The position numbers and the translations under genes were made by a program. Below the pieces are notes generated by a model, which saw only the letters and a program-made list of their open reading frames with translations, did not search any database and had not been told where the DNA came from. From NCBI GenBank assembly GCA_963771295.1, contig CAVYTB010000008.1, forward strand, positions 581,242-645,241: DNA of 64,000 bases. The letters run 5' to 3'. Positions within the stretch are counted from its first letter, which is position 1. The number at the start of each line of letters is the position of its first letter. Origin of the DNA: Acidiferrum sp963771295 (GTDB lineage Bacteria; Acidobacteriota; Terriglobia; Acidiferrales; UBA7541). Positions 1-9,564 of the stretch are shown in pieces.

Positions 1-3000
1 CGCGCCATGCTGAAGCGGCCGCCGCATATTCTGGTCACTACGCCGGAGTCGCTGTACATTCTGCTGACGGCCGCGAAGAGCCGCGAACTCCTGACTTCCG
101 TGGAAACCGTGATTGTGGACGAAATCCATGCGGTTGCCGACGACAAGCGAGGCTCGCATCTGGCGCTTTCGCTGGAGCGGCTCGAGGCGCTTACTGCGCG
201 CGCGCCCCTGCGCATCGGCCTTTCCGCGACGCAACGGCCCATTGAATTAATCGCGCAATTCCTGGCGGGAAGCGATCGGCCGTATCCGTCCGTGGTGCAA
301 ATCGGGCATCAGCGCACCGCTGATATTGCGGTGGAAGTTCCTTCGAGCGAACTTGCGCCGGTGACATCGCACGAAGTGTGGGACGAAATCTACGACAGTC
401 TTGCGCGGCTGGTGCGGCAGCATCGCTCGACGCTTGTGTTTGTGAACACGCGGCGTCTGGCCGAGCGGCTTGCCCATCATCTTGCGGAACGCTTGGGCGC
501 CGACGCCGTTGCTACGCATCACGGCAGCCTTTCGCGAAAGCTGCGGCTTGCTGCCGAACGAAAATTGAAGGCGGGAGAGGTGCGCGTGCTGGTGGCCACC
601 GCCTCGCTGGAATTAGGAATCGATATTGGCTCCGTGGAACTGGCTTGTGTGATCGGGTCGCCGCGCGCCATTTCCGTGGCATGGCAACGCATTGGACGCG
701 CGGGCCACTGGCATGGCGCCATCCCGAAAGGCCGCATCTTCGCAACCACGCGCGACGAGTTGCTGGAATGCGCCGCGCTTGTGAGAGCCATGCGCCACGG
801 CGAGCTGGACCGCATCGCGATTCCTGAGACTCCGCTGGACATTCTGGCGCAACAGCTGGTTGCCATTTGCGCAGTGGAAGATTGCGACGAAGAGCGTTTG
901 TTCGCGCTGGTACGGCGGGCCTATCCGTTCCGCAATTTGCAGCGCGAGGAGTTCGACGAAGTAATCTCTATGCTTTCTGAAGGGATCAACGCGCGGCGGG
1001 GCCGCTACGGAACATATCTTCACCGCGACCGCGTGAATGCTCGCGTGCGAGGCAGGCGCGGCAGCCGTCTTGCCGCGATCACCAGCGGCGGAGCGATTCC
1101 GGACAACGCGTTATACACCGTGGTGGCGGAACCGGAGGGCGTCGTGGTGGGCACGGTGGATGAAGATTTTGCCGTGGAGAGTTTGCGCGGCGACATCATG
1201 CTGCTGGGCAACAGTTCCTGGCGCATTCGGCGGGTGCAGGCGGGGCGCGTGATTGTGGAAGACGCGCACGGCGCGGCGCCCAATATTCCGTTTTGGAGAG
1301 GGGAAGCGCCGTCGCGAACAGCAGAGCTTTCGCAACAAGTATCGGAATTGCGCGAAGAGGTGAACGCCAGAACGCTGGCGGTGGCGCCGGGCCCGGAACT
1401 ACGCCGTTCCGCGGGATTTCGCGAGGCCGTGGCTTGGCTGCAAGGCGAATGTGGGCTGGATGTTGCGGGCGCGGAGCAGGTAGTCGAGTACATCATCGCG
1501 GGGCGCGCTGGTCTGGGAGCGGTGCCGACACAGAAGAAAATCATCGCGGAACGTTTCTTCGATGAAAGCGGCGGCATGCAGCTTGTCATCCACGCGCCAT
1601 TTGGCGGACGCATCAACAAGGCCTGGGGACTGGCGCTGCGCAAGCGTTTTTGCCGTTCCTTCAATCTGGAGTTGCAAGCCGCTGCCACCGACGACGGCAT
1701 CAATATTTCTCTGACCGACCAGCACAGCTTTCCCTTGGCCGACGTTTTTCGGTTTCTGCATCCGGCTTCGGTCGCGCAGGTTTTGCAACAGGCGGTGCTG
1801 ACCTCGCCCATTTTCGCTGCGCGCTGGCGGTGGAATCTTTCGCGCGCATTGATGCTGCTGCGTTGGCAAGGCGGCAAGAAGGTTCCGCCGCAAATTCAAC
1901 GCATGCGCGCGGATGATTTGCTGGCATCCGTGTTTCCCGACGCGGCTGCTTGTCAGGAAAATATTTCGGGTGAAATGCGCATCCCGGAGCATCCACTGAT
2001 TCGCGAGGTAATGAAGGACGCGTTAACGGAAGCGATGGATATCGAAGGGCTGAAGGTGGTGCTGGGAGATATTCTGCGCGGCGAAATTCAGTGCGTGGCG
2101 ATCGACACGCCGGTTGCTTCGCAGTTCTCGCATGAAATCATCAACGCGAATCCGTACGCCTACCTTGACGATGCGCCTCTGGAGGAGCGGCGGGCTCGCG
2201 CCGTGGAAATGCGCCGAGTGTTGCCCGACGCGGTTGTTTCCGAGATCGGGCGGCTCGATCCCGCTGCGATCGCGGAAGTGCGCGAACAGGCGTGGCCCGA
2301 CGTGCGCAATGCCGATGAGCTTCACGATGTATTGCAGACGCTGGTGGCGCTGCCGGAGAATTTCGGTCCCGTGACGCAGCAGAGTGGGTCTGAAGTGATA
2401 CAGACGGCGGTTCAAGATTCACTTTCTGGATGGCAAGAATTCTTTGAGCCGTTGACCGTAGACGGCCGCGCGACGCGCGCCTCGGTTTCCGACCGTGGGT
2501 ATTGGGTAACGGCGGAAAATGTCAAAACATTCAGGCAACTGTTCTCCACGGCTGCCTTCGCTGCGAATCTTGCGGAGATCGCCGTGGAAAGTGCCTCGAG
2601 GGAGGACGCGCTGCTGAAAGTAGTTGCCGGATGGATGCAGCACGCGGGGCCGGTAACGGTGGCTGCGCTAGCGCAGTTGCTTGGGTTGCCGCCGGTTGAG
2701 ATTGACGCTGCAATGCTGCGGCTGGAAGGAAGTGGCGCGGTGCTGCGTGGGCGATTTACCGAGCAGGCGCCCGAGGTGGTCGAGTGGTGCGATCGCCGAT
2801 TGCTGGCGCGCATTCACCGCTTGACGCTGGGGAAACTTCGCAAAGAAATTGAGCCGGTTACCGCCGCGCAATTTATGCGCTGGATATTGCGTTGGCAGCA
2901 CCTGGCGCCAGGCACGCAACTTGCCGGCGAGCGCGGAACGTTGGAAGTGCTGCAGCAGCTGCAGGGCTACGAAGCGCCGGCGAGTGCGTGGGAGCGCGAA

Positions 3001-3984
3001 ATCCTGGCGCGGCGCATTAAGAACTATGACGGCGCAGTGCTCGACCAACTTTGTCTGAACGGCACAGTTGGCTGGGGACGGCTTTCGCCGCATCCCGCGT
3101 TTCTGCACGAAGCCGCCGATCGAAATTACCGCGTAGTGCCAACCAAGGTGGCGCCAGTAACATTTTTCCTGCGCGACAATGTGGAGTGGATCTTCACAGA
3201 GCATCATGCTGCCGTGACCACGGAGATGCGTGGACTGAGTTCGGATGCTAGCCAGGTGGCGCAGTTCCTGAAGACGCATGGCGCATCGTTTTTTGCGGAT
3301 ATTGTGCGTGGCGCGCGCAAACTGAAAGCGGAAGTGGAGTCCGCTTTATGGGAGTTAGTTGCCGCTGGGTTTGTGACCGCTGACGGTTTCGATAATTTAC
3401 GGGCGCTGATTGACCCGAAACGCCGCGCGGGGCAGGGAAGCGGGCGTTCTGCGCGGCCGCGTCACAGTGGCGGACGCTGGGCATTGCTGTTTCCGCACGA
3501 AGTGGAGCAACCTGGTGACAAGAATCACGCGATTGAATCCATTTGCTGCATGCTGCTGAACCGCTACGGAGTGTTGTTCCGCGAACTGCTAACGCGCGAA
3601 TCGATTTTGGCGCGCTGGAGAGATTTGTTGATCGCTTTGCGGCGCCTGGAAGATCGCGGTGAAATTCGCGGCGGCCGATTTGTCAGCGGCCTGCTGGGTG
3701 AACAGTTTGCGTTGCCCATCGCGGTCGAGTCGCTTCGCGCGATGCGCTCCGAGCCCGCTACCGGCCAGGTGGTAACCGTTTCGGCGGCTGATCCGCTGAA
3801 TCTTGCCGGCATCGTGGTTCCCGGCGAGAGAGTTCCGGCCATCTCTGGACGATTTGTTGCTTTCCGTGATGGGGTGGCCATCGAGCCCGGGGCTTCGAAT
3901 ATTCACGCCAGCGCGCCGCCGGGTTTCCACGGTTCGACCGACGTGACTTCCGAATATACGGACTTGCCAAAAAGATTGAATTGA
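1..3984 (+). CDS. lhr: Lhr-family superfamily 2 DEAD/DEAH-box helicase, 5'-truncated by the window edge
   Basis: The reading frame is open from base 1, so the gene starts upstream; the first ATG (position 7) is internal. The 1325 visible residues hold motif Ib TTPESL (11-16), motif II DEIH (38-41), motif III SAT (73-75), TASLELGIDIG (198-208) and motif VI QRIGRAGH (227-234), followed by the very long Lhr winged-helix/C-terminal extension. Walker A and motif Ia are missing, so roughly 130-200 residues lie outside the window. Lhr enzymes are 3'-5' ATP-dependent nucleic-acid translocases linked to DNA repair; the ~1500-residue size fits the long bacterial Lhr form. The family call is secure; the exact substrate is not. 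Confidence 0.93.
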   Translation, partial: RAMLKRPPHILVTTPESLYILLTAAKSRELLTSVETVIVDEIHAVADDKRGSHLALSLERLEALTARAPLRIGLSATQRPIELIAQFLAGSDRPYPSVVQIGHQRTADIAVEVPSSELAPVTSHEVWDEIYDSLARLVRQHRSTLVFVNTRRLAERLAHHLAERLGADAVATHHGSLSRKLRLAAERKLKAGEVRVLVATASLELGIDIGSVELACVIGSPRAISVAWQRIGRAGHWHGAIPKGRIFATTRDELLECAALVRAMRHGELDRIAIPETPLDILAQQLVAICAVEDCDEERLFALVRRAYPFRNLQREEFDEVISMLSEGINARRGRYGTYLHRDRVNARVRGRRGSRLAAITSGGAIPDNALYTVVAEPEGVVVGTVDEDFAVESLRGDIMLLGNSSWRIRRVQAGRVIVEDAHGAAPNIPFWRGEAPSRTAELSQQVSELREEVNARTLAVAPGPELRRSAGFREAVAWLQGECGLDVAGAEQVVEYIIAGRAGLGAVPTQKKIIAERFFDESGGMQLVIHAPFGGRINKAWGLALRKRFCRSFNLELQAAATDDGINISLTDQHSFPLADVFRFLHPASVAQVLQQAVLTSPIFAARWRWNLSRALMLLRWQGGKKVPPQIQRMRADDLLASVFPDAAACQENISGEMRIPEHPLIREVMKDALTEAMDIEGLKVVLGDILRGEIQCVAIDTPVASQFSHEIINANPYAYLDDAPLEERRARAVEMRRVLPDAVVSEIGRLDPAAIAEVREQAWPDVRNADELHDVLQTLVALPENFGPVTQQSGSEVIQTAVQDSLSGWQEFFEPLTVDGRATRASVSDRGYWVTAENVKTFRQLFSTAAFAANLAEIAVESASREDALLKVVAGWMQHAGPVTVAALAQLLGLPPVEIDAAMLRLEGSGAVLRGRFTEQAPEVVEWCDRRLLARIHRLTLGKLRKEIEPVTAAQFMRWILRWQHLAPGTQLAGERGTLEVLQQLQGYEAPASAWEREILARRIKNYDGAVLDQLCLNGTVGWGRLSPHPAFLHEAADRNYRVVPTKVAPVTFFLRDNVEWIFTEHHAAVTTEMRGLSSDASQVAQFLKTHGASFFADIVRGARKLKAEVESALWELVAAGFVTADGFDNLRALIDPKRRAGQGSGRSARPRHSGGRWALLFPHEVEQPGDKNHAIESICCMLLNRYGVLFRELLTRESILARWRDLLIALRRLEDRGEIRGGRFVSGLLGEQFALPIAVESLRAMRSEPATGQVVTVSAADPLNLAGIVVPGERVPAISGRFVAFRDGVAIEPGASNIHASAPPGFHGSTDVTSEYTDLPKRLN

Positions 3985-4121
3985 TCGGCGGTCCGCGGAA
4001 TCTTGCATGGCAATTCGCGCTGCGACAGCGCCGCCGCGCATTGCATTCCCACCATGATTCGCTACTATGGAAGAAACAGCTACGATCCGGCATTTTTGTT
4101 CTTTCGAGAAAGGAACTTTGC

Positions 4122-4634
4122 ATGAATCGCGCATTTGTTGCTGCTGTGCTTGGCGCGCTGCTGTTTTGCAGCGTCGCGTGCAAGTCGCAGAAGGCGGACG
4201 ATAAGGAAGCGATCCGGCAGGGGGTGGTGACGTATCTTACGTCGCTGAAGGGGCTGAATATTCCCAACATGGATATCGTCGTCACGCAGTATTCCGTGAA
4301 CGGCAACCAGGCGCAGGCTCAGGTGGAAATTCGTGCCAAGGGTGGCAATGGGGCCGGCGGAAGCATGCAGCTGGCCTACAATCTGGAAAAACGCGGCGAT
4401 CAGTGGGTGGTGCTGAAGAGCCAGCCGGCGGGCGGCACGTTGCAGCATCCCGGGCCCGGCGAAATGCCTCCAGGGGCCACGATGCCGCCGGGTCACCCGG
4501 CTGTTGACGGCAGCAGCACGGGCCAGCCGGTCCATTCCGATCTGAACGAAATCATGAAGTCGGCGCAGCCGCCGGCGCAAAAGCCGCCAGCGCAGCAATC
4601 GGCGCCGTCAACAAATCCACCCTCGAAGCCGTAG
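4122..4634 (+). CDS. Small Pro-rich putative lipoprotein
   Basis: 170 residues. The ATG at 4122 is chosen over the longer frame open from 3981 because a Shine-Dalgarno-like AAAGGAAC lies at 4109-4116 and a signal sequence follows directly (hydrophobic AAVLGALLF, then a lipobox-like SVAC before residue 21). The mature part starts KSQKADDKEAIRQ and resembles small secreted proteins with an NTF2/DUF4878-like fold (a single alpha/beta domain around residues 25-105); the last 60 residues are a Pro/Gln/Ala-rich low-complexity tail. It is probably anchored to a membrane facing the periplasm. No specific function can be assigned. It stands alone between the helicase and the convergent P-type ATPase. 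Confidence 0.7.
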   Translation: MNRAFVAAVLGALLFCSVACKSQKADDKEAIRQGVVTYLTSLKGLNIPNMDIVVTQYSVNGNQAQAQVEIRAKGGNGAGGSMQLAYNLEKRGDQWVVLKSQPAGGTLQHPGPGEMPPGATMPPGHPAVDGSSTGQPVHSDLNEIMKSAQPPAQKPPAQQSAPSTNPPSKP

Positions 4635-4649
4635 TTAGATTCGGCACAA

Positions 4650-6503
4650 TCAGAAATCCCGCAGGTCGTCCGTCGGTAATGCCACGCGCACGGCGTTCAG
4701 CACCGCCAGCAAATCGATCAGCTCTTGCCCCACGGCTCCCCAGATCGGCGGCAAGAAACCAAATGCCGCGGCCACCATGCCGACCATGCTGGCAGCCATT
4801 CCCCCTAGCGCGCTTTGCAACGCGATTCGCCTCATGCGTTGGCCGATGTGCATCAGTTCGTCGATTTTCGCGAGCGCGGCTTCCAGCACCACAGCGTCCG
4901 CCGCTTCCGTGGTGATGTCGTTCTGCGAACCGAAGGCCACGCCGACGGTTGCGGCCATAAGCGCTGGCGCATCGTTGATTCCGTCGCCCACGAAGAGCGT
5001 TTCCGCCTTCGCAGTTTCTTCCTTCACAATGGCCACTTTTTCTTCGGGACTCTTTCCTGCATGCACTTCGGTGATTCCCACGCTCTCCGCGAGGTAGCGC
5101 ACTTCCGATTCGCGATCTCCTGAAACCAACATCACTTTGCGCACGCCGTGTTTTGGTTTCAGGTGTTCGATGAACGAGGCGCTGTCTTTCCGCGGGGCAT
5201 CGTGGAACCGGAACGCCGCGGCGTATCTGCCCTCGACAAACATCAGGCATTCCAGGCCGCTCACTAATTCTGGCAGCGGCAGCGTACAGTCAGTCACTTT
5301 TTTCCGGCCGGTGATCTCGATCAGCTTGCCGGCGATTCTTCCTTTCAGGCCTTCGCCGGGCTTTTCGCGGATTTTGTCGACTGGAAGTGTCGCGATCTTT
5401 TCCTGCTTTGCCGCCGTCACCACCGCGATGGCCAGCGGGTGTTTGGAGTACTGCTCCACGCTCGCTGCGTAACGCAGAACTTCGCCCCTTTCGAAATCCT
5501 TGGCGCAGATAATTTCGGTGAGGTTTGGCCGGCCGTAGGTGAGCGTGCCGGTCTTGTCGAAGATGAGCGTGTGGCATTTCTCAATGCGCTCCAGCACCGC
5601 GGGATTTTTGATGATGATGGCACGGCGCGCCGCCAGCGAAATCGCGCCGATGATTGCTGTTGGAATTGCCAGCAGCAACGGGCAGGGTGTGGCGATTACC
5701 ACCACCGCCAGGAATCGCTCGGCTTGGCCGGTCAGGAGAGCAGCCACAGCGGCTACACCCAAGGCGATTGGCGTGTACCACGCGCCCAGCTGGTCGCCCA
5801 GCCTGCGCAATTGCGGTTTCTGTTGCTCCGTTTCATGCATCACTTTCATGATTCGCGCGTATCGTGAATCCTCCGCCAGCCTCTCCGCGCGGATCACCAG
5901 GGCCTTCTCTCCGTTGATGGCGCCGGAAATTACCAGCGAGCCCGGAGTCTTAGAAATTTCGTAGGGCTCGCCGGTCAGGTAGGCCTCGTCCATGATGCCG
6001 TGACCGTCGAGCACGACGCCGTCCACGGGGCAAATCTCGTGCGGCAAAACAGTGAGCTCGTCGCCGACGCGGATGTCAGCCAGCTTCACGTCGACGAGGC
6101 CGCTGGCTTCTTTTCGGTGCGCCACGTTGGGCATGCGGCGAGCCAGCGCATCCAATACAGATGATGCCTTCGCCGTGGCGTACTCCTCGAGCGCCTCGCC
6201 GCCAGAGAGCATCAGAACCACAATCGTTGCGACCAGATATTCGCGCAAAGCGATGGCCGTCAGGATGGAGACGCCGGCCAAAAGATCGGAGCCGAATTCG
6301 CGCTTGAATAACTTTTTCAGGAGTTCCCAAACCATGGGAACGCCGCCGACTAGCAATGCCGCAAACAGAGGGATGTCGTTGGCGGGGGCAGGAAGGCGCA
6401 GGGCGTACTTCAGGAGGATGTGCAAAAGTATTGCAAGTAGCGTGAACCCGGCGATGCAGGCTTCTTTGGTGGGAACAAAACCCGGCTTCGGCGAAGCCGT
6501 CAT
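4650..6503 (-). CDS. Heavy-metal-type (P1B-like) cation-transporting P-type ATPase without N-terminal metal-binding domain
   Basis: 617 residues. It carries the full P-type core: TGE in the actuator (177-179), intramembrane motif TPCPL (272-276), phosphorylation site DKTGTLT (316-322), the P1B HP dipeptide in SKHPLA (355-356) and GDGIND (506-511). There is no HMA (CxxC) domain before the first membrane helix, so the protein is shorter than CopA/ZntA. The membrane motif reads CPL rather than CPC, CPH or SPC, so the metal cannot be deduced. Expected role is ATP-driven export of a divalent or soft metal from the cytoplasm. It ends 15 bp from the convergent lipoprotein gene. Confidence 0.92.
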   Translation of the reverse strand: MTASPKPGFVPTKEACIAGFTLLAILLHILLKYALRLPAPANDIPLFAALLVGGVPMVWELLKKLFKREFGSDLLAGVSILTAIALREYLVATIVVLMLSGGEALEEYATAKASSVLDALARRMPNVAHRKEASGLVDVKLADIRVGDELTVLPHEICPVDGVVLDGHGIMDEAYLTGEPYEISKTPGSLVISGAINGEKALVIRAERLAEDSRYARIMKVMHETEQQKPQLRRLGDQLGAWYTPIALGVAAVAALLTGQAERFLAVVVIATPCPLLLAIPTAIIGAISLAARRAIIIKNPAVLERIEKCHTLIFDKTGTLTYGRPNLTEIICAKDFERGEVLRYAASVEQYSKHPLAIAVVTAAKQEKIATLPVDKIREKPGEGLKGRIAGKLIEITGRKKVTDCTLPLPELVSGLECLMFVEGRYAAAFRFHDAPRKDSASFIEHLKPKHGVRKVMLVSGDRESEVRYLAESVGITEVHAGKSPEEKVAIVKEETAKAETLFVGDGINDAPALMAATVGVAFGSQNDITTEAADAVVLEAALAKIDELMHIGQRMRRIALQSALGGMAASMVGMVAAAFGFLPPIWGAVGQELIDLLAVLNAVRVALPTDDLRDF

Positions 6504-6617
6504 TGGTTCAACTTATCTCACTTCGAGGCGTACGAGTCAAAGGTGCAACGTTCTTGCGACTGGCCCATTTCACGCTAACTCGCTTGTTCTCCGCAGGTGC
6601 GTCTGAGGCTCGACGGT

Positions 6618-7397
6618 TCACACAGTTTTATCTTTGGAGTAACACAGTTTTTCCAGGTTGCAGTCGACGCATTTTGGTTTGCGGGCAAAGCAGACGCGGC
6701 GGCCGTGCCAGATCAGTTGATGGGAAAACTGAATCCACTTCTCCTTCGGGATGATTGTCATTAGGTCCAGCTCAATTTTCTTGGGATCTTCGTGGCGGGT
6801 CAGGTCCAGGCGGCGGGAAAGCCGGATTACGTGGGTATCCACCACGACGCCGCTGGCGATGCCGTAGGCTGTGCCCAGCACCACATTGCCGGTTTTGCGC
6901 GCAACGCCCGGGAGCGTCAGGATTTCCTCCATCGTTCGCGGAACCTGGCCGCCAAACTTTTCCACGATTTCCTTGCTCGCGCCCATTACTGACTTTGTTT
7001 TGTTGCGGAAAAATCCCGTTGGGCGGATCTCCTGTTCCAACTCCGCCGGCTTTGCATAGGCGAATGCTTCCGGGGTTGTGTATTTCTTGAATAGTTCCTG
7101 GGTGACCTGATTTACGCGCACGTCGGTACACTGCGCCGACAGAATCGTGGACACCAGCAGTTGAAACGCATTCTGATGCTTTAGTTCGCAGGTGGCGTCG
7201 GGATACGCCTCATCCAGTTTCGCCAGGATCGCCGCTACGCGCTTTGGATCCGTACCGGCCGCCTTTCCTGCCGCGGCCCCGGCGGCACCCTTCTTCACGA
7301 TTTTATTCTTCAATGCAGCGCTGGCTTTCATGCCAGCCTTTCCACCAGACTTCTTGCCGGCCTTCTTTTTGTTTACCTTCATCTTCTTTGCCGCCAT
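6618..7397 (-). CDS. nth: Endonuclease III (DNA glycosylase/AP lyase) with Lys/Ala-rich N-terminal tail
   Basis: 259 residues. HhH-GPD glycosylase core from about residue 50: helix-hairpin-helix LPGVARKTG (162-170) with catalytic Lys168, catalytic Asp187 in VVDTHV, and the 4Fe-4S ligands C236-x6-C243-x2-C246-x5-C252. It excises oxidised pyrimidines and cleaves the AP site in base-excision repair. Unlike the roughly 210-residue E. coli protein, it starts with about 48 residues of Lys/Ala/Gly, resembling a histone-like tail. It is the last gene of an rph-rdgB-nth run (16-bp gap to rdgB), so co-transcription with nucleotide-quality-control functions is likely. Confidence 0.95.
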   Translation of the reverse strand: MAAKKMKVNKKKAGKKSGGKAGMKASAALKNKIVKKGAAGAAAGKAAGTDPKRVAAILAKLDEAYPDATCELKHQNAFQLLVSTILSAQCTDVRVNQVTQELFKKYTTPEAFAYAKPAELEQEIRPTGFFRNKTKSVMGASKEIVEKFGGQVPRTMEEILTLPGVARKTGNVVLGTAYGIASGVVVDTHVIRLSRRLDLTRHEDPKKIELDLMTIIPKEKWIQFSHQLIWHGRRVCFARKPKCVDCNLEKLCYSKDKTV

Positions 7398-7413
7398 CTT
7401 GTCCTCTTCTTCT

Positions 7414-8016
7414 TTATTCCAACACTTCCATCAATCTGCGGAACGCTTTGCCTCGGTGACTCTGCTGGTTTTTCTCCTCTGCGCTCAATTCGGCGAACGC
7501 CTTGCCCAGCGCCGGATAGTAGAACACGGGATCATACCCAAACCCTCCGCTGCCTCGAGGCTCTTGCAAAATCTCTCCATCGACCTTCGCGGAAACCACC
7601 ACACTCGCACGCCCGCGCATCGCGGCCGCAATCACGCACACAAAGTAGGCCGCCCGCTCCGGACCCTTCTTTCCGCGCAATTCATCGAGCAATTTCGTGT
7701 TTCGCTGTTCACTGGAAGCGCCGAGCCCGGCGTAACGCGCCGAAAGAACCCCGGGCGCGCCACCGAGCGCTGGGACTACCAGTCCGGAATCATCCGCAAA
7801 CACCATCCCGTCGCAATGCTGCGAATAGTACAGCGCCTTGCCCGCGGCATTTTCCGCAAACGTCGGCGCAGCTTCTTCAAATTCCGGCAGCGCGGCATAT
7901 TGCGGCAAGAGTTCCAGTTCCAGAGCGTGTCCCGCCGCCAGAATCTCAAATTCGCGCAGCTTACCTGCGTTCCCCGAAGCCAGATACAATTTTTTGCGTG
8001 TGACGGATTCTGTCAT
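7414..8016 (-). CDS. rdgB: Non-canonical purine NTP pyrophosphatase (RdgB/HAM1 family)
   Basis: 200 residues, normal family length. Signature elements: LYLASGNAGKLREF near the N-terminus (nucleotide-binding SxNxxK), FADDSGLVVPALGGAPGVLS (catalytic/metal-binding Asp pair) and GGFGYDPVF. Hydrolyses dITP/XTP/ITP to monophosphates, keeping deaminated purines out of DNA. The start codon overlaps the rph stop by 4 bp (ATGA), the classical rph-rdgB pairing, which implies translational coupling. Confidence 0.96.
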   Translation of the reverse strand: MTESVTRKKLYLASGNAGKLREFEILAAGHALELELLPQYAALPEFEEAAPTFAENAAGKALYYSQHCDGMVFADDSGLVVPALGGAPGVLSARYAGLGASSEQRNTKLLDELRGKKGPERAAYFVCVIAAAMRGRASVVVSAKVDGEILQEPRGSGGFGYDPVFYYPALGKAFAELSAEEKNQQSHRGKAFRRLMEVLE

Positions 8017-8750
8017 TTGCCGCGGGCCAAAAACTTTGCCGGCAGCACGGTGCGTTGTTCTTCGCCCAACACGCGAATGCCCACCGCCGCCAGCGCCAGC
8101 AATTCCTGTAATTCGCCGTTGGTATACGGGCGGCCTTCCGCGGTTGCCTGAATCTCAACATAGTCGCCGCTGCCGGTCATCACCACGTTCATGTCCACGT
8201 CGGCGCGCGCGTCTTCCTCGTAGCAAAGGTCGAGCAGCGCCACATGGTCGACGATGCCCACACTGGTTGCTGCAACCGTATCGATGAGCGGCGACCTGCG
8301 CAAGATTCCTCCTGCCACCAGCCGCTCCATCGCCAGCGCCATGGCCACGAACGCACCGGTAATCGACGCGGTGCGCGTGCCGCCATCGGCCTCAATAACG
8401 TCGCAATCCAGCCACACGGTGCGATCGCCCAGCGCTTCCTGATCCGTCACGGCGCGCAGGGATCGGCCGATCAATCGCTGAATCTCCAGCGTGCGTCCTG
8501 TCTGTTTCCCTCGTGTGGCCTCGCGCGCGGTGCGTTCCTCGGTGGCGCGTGGCAACATGCCGTACTCGCTGGTGACCCAACCTTTGCCGCTGCCCTTCAA
8601 AAATGTGGGCACACCATCATTCACCGTGGCCGTGCAGATCACCCGGGTCTTGCCCAGTTCAATCAACACACTGCCTTCTGCCTGCGAAATAAAATCCGGC
8701 GTGATTTTTACATCGCGAATCTGGTCCGCACTCCGTCCATCGCCTCTCAC
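8013..8750 (-). CDS. rph: Ribonuclease PH
   Basis: 245 residues when started at the GTG at 8750. That codon is preceded by a strong GGGGGAG ribosome-binding site about 5 bp away and gives the family N-terminus RGDGRS. The open frame continues upstream to 9122, but that part is Ser/Arg-rich junk overlapping the next gene, so it is rejected as coding. Conserved blocks include AEGSVLIELGKTRVICTA, GWVTSEYGMLPRAT and DVIEADGGTRTASITGA. The enzyme trims tRNA 3' ends phosphorolytically. First gene of the rph-rdgB-nth unit. Confidence 0.95.
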   Translation of the reverse strand: MRGDGRSADQIRDVKITPDFISQAEGSVLIELGKTRVICTATVNDGVPTFLKGSGKGWVTSEYGMLPRATEERTAREATRGKQTGRTLEIQRLIGRSLRAVTDQEALGDRTVWLDCDVIEADGGTRTASITGAFVAMALAMERLVAGGILRRSPLIDTVAATSVGIVDHVALLDLCYEEDARADVDMNVVMTGSGDYVEIQATAEGRPYTNGELQELLALAAVGIRVLGEEQRTVLPAKFLARGK

Positions 8751-8886
8751 ACTCTCCCCCTTCAGGTGCAGCACCGTTTGCGAACACGTGAGCAGCCTTG
8801 TTGCGTCAGTTTGAATAGGAGCCGCGCGGGTGTCAACATTTTGAAACCGCCGCGGCCTTACCAAGCGTTCGACGGTGTGCGGCGCT

Positions 8887-9444
8887 TCACTCGAAGAACC
8901 GAGAGAGGGCTTCGATGGCCTTTCCAATCCGCGCGCGGTCCCCCGTTGCCGCGAGGTCCAGCAGGAGCCCGCGAGTTGCGGCCAGAAGCAATGTTGCTCC
9001 GACCGTGTCCAAATTTGAAGGAATTCCAGTCTTTTCCGTGAGGTTTTGCCAATAGGCGAGCGGATCCTCGAGGATGCCGGGATAGTCCTCGGGATTTTGC
9101 AACGCGAGGGCATAGAGTTCATAGATCAAGCGAATCGCGGGCTTGGCTGCCGGCGCGCTCAAGCGCTTCCAGTACCAGCGGATGAACTGGGGCAGCGTGC
9201 GCGGCTGCTTCCCGGCCTTGAACCAGGATTGAATGCGAGCGTCCTCGCGCTCGCGCAGGCCAGCCAGAATCTCGCGCATCAGCCCTTCACGCGAACCGAA
9301 GTGATATACGAGCATGCGGGCATTGGTTTTCAAGGCCTTCGCTAAAGGGCGAAGGGACAAGTCTGCGACACCATGTGACAGCACATAGTTGACAGCCTGG
9401 CTGCGGAGCCTGGCGCGGATGGCAGGATTGCGGGGCCTGGCCAA
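8887..9444 (-). CDS. TetR/AcrR-family transcriptional regulator
   Basis: 185 residues from a TTG start at 9444, chosen because AAGGAGG lies 5 bp upstream and residues from LARPRNPAIR onward form a TetR HTH: VNYVLSHGVADLSLRPLAKA, then NARMLVYHFGSREGLM (the typical YxHFxxKxxL recognition helix end). The longer frame to 9753 adds about 100 residues that run over the divergent gene and its promoter. The C-terminal ligand domain is unassigned. A perfect palindrome between this gene and the divergent SnoaL-like gene (9466-9481) is the likely operator, so it probably represses itself and its neighbour. Confidence 0.88.
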   Translation of the reverse strand: MARPRNPAIRARLRSQAVNYVLSHGVADLSLRPLAKALKTNARMLVYHFGSREGLMREILAGLREREDARIQSWFKAGKQPRTLPQFIRWYWKRLSAPAAKPAIRLIYELYALALQNPEDYPGILEDPLAYWQNLTEKTGIPSNLDTVGATLLLAATRGLLLDLAATGDRARIGKAIEALSRFFE

Positions 9445-9465
9445 AGGAACCTCCTTGCTCTTTAG

Positions 9466-9481
9466 TGTAACGACTGTTACA
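9466..9481. promoter_or_regulatory. TetR-type operator palindrome in the divergent promoter region
   Basis: TGTAAC-GACT-GTTACA: two perfect 6-bp half-sites around a 4-bp spacer, 22 bp from the TetR TTG start and 84 bp from the SnoaL-like ATG. It lies in the spacer of a weak plus-strand promoter candidate (TTGCTC 9455-9460, 17 bp, TACAGT 9478-9483). TGTAAC half-sites are typical of many TetR operators; binding by the adjacent regulator is inferred. Confidence 0.7.
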
Positions 9482-9564
9482 GTATCAAGTGCCGGAAGAA
9501 ATAGCCAACGATTTCTTCCCGCGATTTGCGTCATCACTGCCCAGCGCCAGGGCAAGGAGGATCT

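Noticed and set aside
8751..9122. N-terminal extension of RNase PH to 369 residues
   Set aside because: The added residues have no family similarity, overlap the TetR gene on the same strand, and a GTG with a strong ribosome-binding site gives the normal length.
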